Below, piece after piece: positions 57,722 through 64,000 of a stretch of DNA of 64,000 bases. Location of the stretch: the NCBI RefSeq assembly GCF_016920785.2, contig NW_024609836.1, positions 63,033,930 to 63,097,929 of the forward strand. The letters are read 5' to 3'. Numbering within the stretch: the first letter of the stretch is position 1; every line of letters starts with the position of its first letter. This stretch comes from Ixodes scapularis. Lineage: Eukaryota; Arthropoda; Arachnida; Ixodida; Ixodidae. The position numbers and the translations under genes are program-made. The notes under the pieces were generated by a model. It made no database searches. It worked only from the letters and a program-made list of their open reading frames with translations, and had not been told where the DNA came from.

Positions 57722-57826
57722 CGAACATTTTGTTTTATCGAGGCATTTGGCGATATTTATGAGTGCGTATAGCTTTACTCTTATATAAATGCTGCCCTTG
57801 TTGATAAAATTCCCTTGGCAGTGGCA

Positions 57827-57866
57827 GTCATCTGATGGACCATCAGATGACGTCTGATGGTCCATC
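57827..57866. repeat. Two overlapping palindromes
   Basis: 57827-57838 pairs with 57840-57851 (12 bp, 1-base loop), and 57834-57847 pairs with 57853-57866 (14 bp, 5-base loop). The shared element is GATGGACCATC. Confidence 0.9.
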
Positions 57867-57899
57867 ACGTTCCACCAAGGCTGCTGACTGGCAGACATG

Positions 57900-60681
57900 T
57901 GTCCCAAATTACGTAGCTTGATGGAATTTTTAATATGGGTACTTCATCACAATTCTATGCGACCGCGAGGATTCGAAATTAATGTGCCGTCTGTACATTA
58001 AAAAAAAAAAAAAAACAAACATCTGTCTATTAGTGTTTACATTATTTGAGTCATGTTCTAAGTGTTGTTTTGAAGAAATAGTTTTCAAATTATATTCATA
58101 AAAAGTGACAAAACAAAATGGAATGATTTGTTATTGTGATTTCCGATGTAAACTTTGAATTCAGTTGAGCTACGCTACCTGGAACCCTATTCGAAAAGAC
58201 AAATGACATCGATCAATGGTTAAAGGCTGATTGTTGTGGCGTTTTTTAGGCTTTTAAGAATCGGTATATAGCAAAATTGTTTAAGGGTATAGATATAGGT
58301 GCAAATTAAAAAAATAATATGGTGCAGAGAGCAAACTTATTTGCCCGACCAGCGTGGTAGACGGTTTAAGTATAACTCAGCCATATAGTTCCACGTTTCA
58401 CATTCATTTTTACAGCGAAGCTGTTGTGGGCTAGGATCTGGAAAAAAATCCGTCAATGGAAGTTAAAAAAAACAAACAAAAAAAACAAAAAAAAAAAAAA
58501 ACTTCTGTTTAAAGGGCTCTCCTTCGTTCCGATTGGTCGTGGCAAGTATAGATAAAAAGAGGGGGCAACACGTGCGAGTCAGCCTTCCTTGGCATTATTA
58601 AATAGTGAGGTCCTGATCTCTTGTTGCCATCCACGGTCACCGACTTATCTCAGCTAAGAGTGCGCTGTGACGAGGCTGAGGGCAGAATGCGCCTATCTAA
58701 CCTTCTTTTCTTTCGCTTCCGCAATGCTGATAATCAGACTTGGGCACAATCGAAAAAAAATCGGGTTTAGAATTTGCCCATAAGTGACGATAGGACAGTC
58801 TACAATTAAACAAGGAAGTCGTGTAGGTGTCGTCATTGCAATCAATGTAAATTCTATAGATGTATAGTTTAAAAGTTGTCGTAAGATAACATTTTTGGTG
58901 GTCCTCCATTTTCACGTGGAGTGGATATGCTCTACAATTTTTGTTTACTACTTTTGCTTCTTCTTTGGTTCGCTTCAATACGTCCGAGAGGGGTTATATA
59001 ATCACCGAATTTCAAGAGAGAACTGAACAGTTATTCCAAAAGTCGTTATGTGGCTTTTGCTGGGCACCACTGTTGACCAATGTCGACCCAAACAGCGAAA
59101 AGAAAGTCAGAGTTGGTTTAATTCAAATGTCACTGAAAGTGTCCTAGAAGCTGGAGATTTGACTTCATTGTTTTCAGATGCCTTTATAATGGCGTTTTTG
59201 TCGCAACGACAAATTAAGTAATGGGAGGTGGGGCTGGTATTATCGGCGGCCATGCTGGAGGGCTCGCTACATGCACCACTGGTTATTTTTAATAGCTTCC
59301 CCGTCCGCAACCATGACTTTCTTGATGGCAGCCCTCAGTCTCTGTCCTGGACCATCACTCTGCATTCCGGTCGCACAGTGAACGAGAGCGATGCACACTG
59401 GAAGAAAGTGTAAGGGTGTAGTGAGCAGGTTAGAAAAGGTAAAGCATAATTAAGATATGTTTAAAGGTAAAAGCACACTGCAGTGATTACCAAACTCTGC
59501 TGCCTTGTGGCCCATAGATCGAAAATACTAAATATCGCACGATTCCCCCCCCCCCCCCCCCCTCCCCGGCTATTCGCGATACCTCGAACATTTCAATCTT
59601 CACTGCACGAGTGAACTAGTACACAAAGTGTTGCTAAATTTTTATTTTATGAATAGTTTAGTTAGACTAAATCAGCTAAGCAAGATAAAATTTCACGCCA
59701 AAAGAAAGTGCTGTTCCCAATGTCTAAGTTACCGCACTGCGGCGCTCATGAATTTTTGGAACATGAAACGTTCCAAGTTATTTATTTTAATTAACAATAC
59801 TCGCAAACCTATCTTCGTCACTTTCATAACATGCTTTGTCAGAAATGACAGCTATCTCAGCGCGTTCACTGCCGAAAACGCGATGAGTTGACAACTCTTT
59901 CCAGGCATTTGCTTTCGTTCCGTTCTGAAAAACTTAATTCGCATACTCCACCGTACGCTGTAAAATCTTTTTTATATGCCTTACCGCTGTCAAGAAGTTT
60001 TACTTCCGTGACTGGTTTGAGAATGTCAGAGCGCTCTGAACTCAGCAGTTGTAATCAACTGAAAAGGATTCCGAGTAGCTCTGGCGGCGAGGAGGGGGCG
60101 CTCTGCTGAATCAAGGTCAGAGGAGAGAGGCGACCACCCGAATTCACCAATAAATAACCCATCGCCAACGGGTCCTGCCCTGATTATTAACTCTGGCATT
60201 TGTTAGAGAGTCGAGATCTCAAGATGTCGGATGCTAAAAGCTGTTACAGTCAGACGTGGAGCGTAGCAAACGGCAGCGCACACGCACACGGATACTGATT
60301 GGTCGCAGATATCGAGTTCCGTCTCTCCGGCTTATGAAAGGCGCTCGTTATATACGCTGCGTTGGTTAGACTTAAAGGAATTTTCCGGTCAAAATTTGTA
60401 TTCGAGAAAACAATTGAATCATTGTTATTGCCTCGGTACCCATCGTACGTGCGATATCAGAATTTTATATGCTTCTCTGTATGAATAATTGAATTTATAC
60501 TGCTCCAATCGCACTCTAGCCTAAACGCTGCTTTCGGTGGTAACATTGGAGCTCTGACGTCACAAAACATAAAGCGAACATTTCTGTCTCGTCGTTTACG
60601 TGCGAGTGAACGCCTCAGCGTGCTTCGTTTTTGTTGTTGTGCTCGATTTATTTCGTGGCTGGGTGAGATTTTCGCGGCGCG
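57900..60681. other. No supportable gene; poly-C at 59545-59562
   Basis: AT-rich with A-runs near 57997 and 58460-58500, and an 18-base C run. A TATA-like TATAGATAAAAAG near 58547 is followed by AGTCAGCC and later ATGCGCCTATC at 58687, but that frame closes within 30 codons with no splice donor. Confidence 0.5.
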
Positions 60682-60881
60682 GTTGGGTGCCACAACCACC
60701 GGGCAGCAGATTCGAGCCAAGACATGACGTTCCGCACTTTTCCGCGCAACGTGCAGTGACGAGCAAAATGGACCGTCGTCGTGCGTAGGGACTGGGTTCC
60801 CGTCAAGATTGAGATCCCGCCTATGTAGCGATCATCTCTCAGAAGAGAGCTACGAGCTGAGCTCTAAGCGGACAGAAGGCT
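60682..60881 (+). pseudogene. Degenerate THAP-type zinc-finger domain
   Basis: The frame at 60682 reads VGCHNHRAADSSQDMTF, then RTFPRNVQ, a TGA (60757-60759), then RAKWTVVVRRDWVP. After a +1 frame change it continues LCSDHLSEESYEL, closing at TAA near 60879. This matches the THAP order: N-terminal zinc-binding Cys, an FxxFP-like motif, a central W, then a WxP motif and the C-x2-H (CSDH) zinc pair. THAP domains bind DNA in P-element-like transposases and domesticated regulators. One stop and one frameshift make it non-functional. The first Cys may lie in an unrecognised upstream part. Confidence 0.5.
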
Positions 60882-61136
60882 CGTAAGCTGAGGTGTGATG
60901 CTGTGCCAACAATATAAAACTACGTCCATCCACTCCTCGCCCACATCGATCAATCAATTCGTTAAAGTGCCAGCTGAACGTTTAAAGGACATACACTCAG
61001 AGACGAACAAAAAGGCAGACACACCGCTGGACTAGCAACTATTTTAATGAAATCTTTTTTCTCTTTAGTGTACAGCTAAACAGATTCTTCCTCTTCGTCT
61101 ATACCTGAACCTTTGCCTTCGACTCTTCCTCTTCTT

Positions 61137-61473
61137 TCATGTGCCTGTCAAGTGTGCGGCTCTTCGCAGATATACCATTTCCTTCTGGTGCTGCGCGATT
61201 GGCGGTGCACTCACGCAATGATCTCCTTTCGCGTCAATAGCAAGGGCCTCGAGAATTTTTCGAGCAACCCTTGTGAAATTTTTTGCCAGGATGTCAATGT
61301 TGGCAAGGTTTGGCGCAGATGTGCACACTTGACAATGGGCCGCGAGGTGCCCTGCTGCTGTGATGGCCTTCACCGACGCTGCGTGCTCTCTTGTTCTGTC
61401 ATTAATGCGCCTTCCCGTTTGACCAATGTAGCATTTGCCACATGACAAAGGAATCTGGTACACGACTTCTTTT
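61137..61473 (-). mobile_element. Penelope-like element fragment, GIY-YIG endonuclease
   Basis: The minus-strand frame contains VVYQIPLSCGKCYIGQTGR, then INDRTREHAASV and GHLAAHCQVC. This is the GIY-YIG nuclease domain that forms the C-terminal part of Penelope-like retroelement proteins (GIY-YIG represented by VYQ...CYIGQ, with the Cys cluster and catalytic Arg in INDRTREH). The nuclease nicks DNA to prime reverse transcription. The frame is open to a stop at 61137, but the reverse transcriptase is missing: the copy is 5-prime truncated at about 61473. Right there, an inverted duplicate of its own first 16 bases appears (61474-61489). The 3-prime boundary is undefined. Confidence 0.8.
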
Positions 61474-61489
61474 GTCGTGTACCAGATTC
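61451..61489. repeat. Inverted duplication at the truncated Penelope end
   Basis: GAATCTGGTACACGAC (61451-61466) and its perfect complement (61474-61489) flank a 7-base loop. One arm codes VVYQI of the GIY-YIG domain; the other is the foreign-strand copy at the breakpoint. A separate perfect palindrome, GCGGATCCATGGATCCGC, lies at 61535-61552. Confidence 0.92.
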
Positions 61490-61552
61490 GAACTAGGTGC
61501 ACCGGATCGGTGATGAGGCTCCCGGTGCAGAAATGCGGATCCATGGATCCGC

Positions 61553-62130
61553 AGAAATGCGTACCCAGATGCCGCTTCGTGCACCTATAGTTGCCGCTTC
61601 AGAGGCGGAATCTGCATATTTTGCTTTGCAAGCGCTCCTTGTTCGATCGGCGGCCGTCGCAGTAGTGTTTCCGCGAAATGGCATACGTTTGCTCGAAGCT
61701 TATGGCTGTTTTCGAGTAATATCCTGCTAAACGGCGTGAGTCTTTTTGCATACGCTTGGGAACTGCATTAAAGGAACCGTATTTCAGTAGGGTACAGCCT
61801 AGGAGTCTATATAAATCGAAACAAAATACAAGACATCCATCGATCAACGCTTGTTATCCCGACCATCCGACAAACCTTTGCGTTTTGTGACGTCACGCAG
61901 CAGTTACGGATGTCAGACATCGACACTGACGAAATTCGGGGTGCAGTTTCGTACATACGTTCATGAAAGGGTTAATTAATAACGAGAGATATTATCGAAA
62001 TAAAAATGACGTTTGTGTACATGAAGGCTCCCTCGACGTAACGAGCGCAAAAACTGAAGTACTCCCGGTTTCAGCCGGACGATCGCTTTAACATCGGAGT
62101 ATGACGTAACCTTAACCATACTACTAGACA
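61553..62130. other. No supportable gene
   Basis: Intergenic sequence with short frames only. Confidence 0.5.
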
Positions 62131-62470
62131 GTGAATCCTAACTCTGGCACATGTTTGGCAATTTAGGCCTATAGCTGCCAGATTACAGCCGAACTATCAG
62201 GAAGTGAAGCCTGACTTTGACACTTGTTTGGCTGTTTGGGCCCATAGCTGCCAGATGAAAGCCGAACTATCAGAAAGTGAAGCCTAACTTTGACGCTTGT
62301 TTGGATGTTTGGGTCAAAGATGCCAGATGATAACCGAAGTGCCAAGCAGTAAGCCTAACTCTGGCACTTCTTTGGCGATTTTGGACCAAAGAGGCCAGAT
62401 AACAGCAAAACTACCAGTTCGTGAAGCCTAACTCTTGGAAATTCTTTGACGAATAAGGGTCAAACTACCC
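62131..62470. repeat. 73-bp tandem repeat, four full units and a partial
   Basis: Units start GTGAAGCCTAACTYTGGCAC at about 62131, 62204, 62277, 62349 and 62421 (73, 73, 72 and 72 bp). Each carries TTTGGGCCCATAGCTGCCAGAT-like and CCGAACTATCAG-like blocks. A related unit of 75 bp sits at 51919-51993. Confidence 0.88.
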
Positions 62471-62658
62471 AGGCTCTTGCCAAATGAGGTCAGATTTGGC
62501 TCTACTTTGGCTTATTCTGGCTTCTCAAGGGCCAAAACTCCCAAACACTTGCCGAATTTCGGCCCAAAGCTCAATGCTACCTGGGTTGCCACTGTCGTTT
62601 TCCTCCTGCGGTCTTTTATCTAGAAATCTGTAATTAAAAAATAGGGATACTTATACTA

Positions 62659-63016
62659 CCGTATTTTCCGGGCTATAGTCCGCGGACTATACATGTTTAA
62701 AAGTTGAAATTTCTGGCTGTGCGGACTATACAGGAATTATGTTTTTCAAGATCGTTTATTATGACGAGACGTGACAAATTTTGTGCACGAAAGTGTATGT
62801 TAATGATGATTTATGCACATTATAGGCTTTATTGTGAGCTAAAAAGCAGACATTTGTAAACGTGTGCCGTCTATGAGAAGATTTTAGTGTCGAGTAAGCA
62901 CCAGGTGCGGACTATGCAGCGACTGCGGACTATCTAAGCAAAATCTTTTATTTTTGACCCCAAATTTCCCCCTGCGGACAATACACCGGGTGCGGACTTT
63001 AGTCCGGAAAATACGG
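62659..63016. mobile_element. TIR element with CCGTATTTTCCGG ends
   Basis: 358 bp between TA dinucleotides (62657-62658 and 63017-63018). The terminal repeats, CCGTATTTTCCGGGCTATAG and its near complement, match at about 23 of 25 positions. GCGGACTAT recurs several times inside. Ends of the form TACCGTATTTTCCG are widespread on small non-autonomous DNA elements in animals. Confidence 0.8.
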
Positions 63017-63029
63017 TAATATCGCTTAT

Positions 63030-64000
63030 TTTTCAACAAAACAATATAATGTTGCTGAAGGACACGGGGAAAAAAGTTTTTGAAAACAGTTCGACTGGTT
63101 CTAAGACCCCAAATTCAGCCGGCGAAAAGCACAGAAATAAAACGTAGATACCAACACAGATATCTACAGCGACCAAAGCTAGGATATTATAAAGTAAAAC
63201 GCTTCATTTTAACCTTGAACATGTTTTCGCTTTTCACCCTACCCCATGTACACAAATCAACGAAGAATGAAACAGAACATGACAACAGCATCCGCGAAAA
63301 CATTTTGGAAAGTTTAGGCTCAAAATACCAGCGGGTTCAGAGCAGCTCGGCGTTGGTTCCATGAAAAGCCGCACGTGTTGCATTCAACAAACCGACGAAA
63401 ACAAAAACAAAGTAACGATGACTAATCTGAATTGCGCAGTAAACTAAGCATATTATTTTTCTTAAGCGTTTTCCAACGCCTGTGTATAGACATAAGTATT
63501 AGCCGTATTTCCAAATCAGAGGTATCGGTAGTTATTATACGGCGATGAAATTAAACTAATATAATCCTTTTTGAAGTAATATTAATGTCTGGCGTTGTGT
63601 ATATAAATGTCTTTACGAAAGACGTGATTTGGTAATCAAATGAATCACGCCGTGTCGGTCAAATCAACAAAAGTTATCGGTTACGTTTTTAAAGTATTGT
63701 TATCCCTTTAAGACGTCATGCAAACAATACCTATGCTTAAAACAATGTTTGATGAAAAGAAAAGAAAAAAGTTTGAATTTGAAGCAAACCTAGAACGGAT
63801 AGAAATAAGCTCAGGAATTCTGAGTCAAAATAAGTATGGGGAGATTTTAGGAGGTGGACAGAATGTCATATCTACAACACGAATGCGAATGTAGAGAGAA
63901 ATACAGCCACCCGACCCATCAAGACATCAGAATCCTCAACTACGCTCGCATATGAAAATTGTTGGGATAAGACTTTTTGTCGTTTTGCTCTTCTCGGACT
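63030..64000 (-). repeat. R3 repeat, copy 2, running off the window end
   Basis: The reverse complement matches 28970-29905 in order from CCCCGTGTCCTTCAGC (63060-63075) through CATGAAAAGCCGCACGTGTTGC (63360-63381) to the window end. The copy continues beyond 64000. The 94-codon plus-strand frame at 63080-63364 is antisense to R3 and not called. Confidence 0.7.

Noticed and set aside
58547..58770. TATA-like box, initiator-like site and short ATG frame
   Set aside because: The frame ends within 30 codons without a splice donor. Not enough to call a promoter or gene.

Overview
The window looks like animal nuclear DNA, most probably from a chelicerate and plausibly a hard tick. Reasons: no operons or bacterial signals; exons bounded by GT-AG sites with pyrimidine tracts; many microsatellites; and LTR elements, LINEs, a Penelope GIY-YIG fragment, mariner and hAT elements of the kinds common in arthropods. 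The tick assignment is an inference from the overall style of the repeats and from a small secreted Gly/Met-rich peptide gene; no species marker was seen.

Host genes are few. (1) A minus-strand three-exon gene spans about 34615-39522 (TATA box, short 5-prime exon, a 55-nt exon holding the start codon, and a last exon with an AATAAA signal). It would encode a 77-residue secreted peptide rich in glycine and methionine. (2) A plus-strand transcription unit at 5455-7050 has tandemly duplicated small exons, two well-formed later exons and an AATAAA signal; several repeat units are decayed. (3) A single coding exon with a clean splice donor lies at 57336-57513. (4) A broken THAP-type zinc finger lies at 60682-60881. 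Two tRNA-derived relics are also present.

Mobile DNA fills most of the rest. From the left: a dead mariner (2660-3575, minus); a TIR repeat R1 (10835-11152); a 5-prime-truncated, frameshifted CR1/L2-like LINE (12293-15770); a structurally complete Ty3/gypsy element (19588-25446, minus) with 387-bp LTRs differing at 5 sites, gag, pro and pol in three frames and a canonical -1 slippery site at the end of gag; and a palindromic TA-target MITE with copies at 26929-27354 and 38464-38873. A nest follows at 40313-50278: a second R1 copy is split by a 5.2-kb gypsy element (40321-45563, TSD CGCAG), itself split by an 873-bp foldback insertion, and is split again by a 4.28-kb hAT element (45609-49888, TSD GTAGGATA). 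Further right are LINE remnants (52949-53203 and 54021-56003, minus), a 381-bp hAT MITE with an exact TSD (56507-56887), a Penelope GIY-YIG fragment (61137-61473, minus), a 73-bp tandem repeat (62131-62470) and a 358-bp TIR element (62659-63016). Two further repeats occur twice: R2 (31437 and 56010) and R3 (28970 and, inverted, 63030).

A recurring oddity is the number of near-perfect short-loop inverted duplications (5065-5168, 48730-48927, 51359-51487, 57827-57866, 61451-61489), which suggests repeated snap-back copying events. Large stretches between these features hold nothing I can support.
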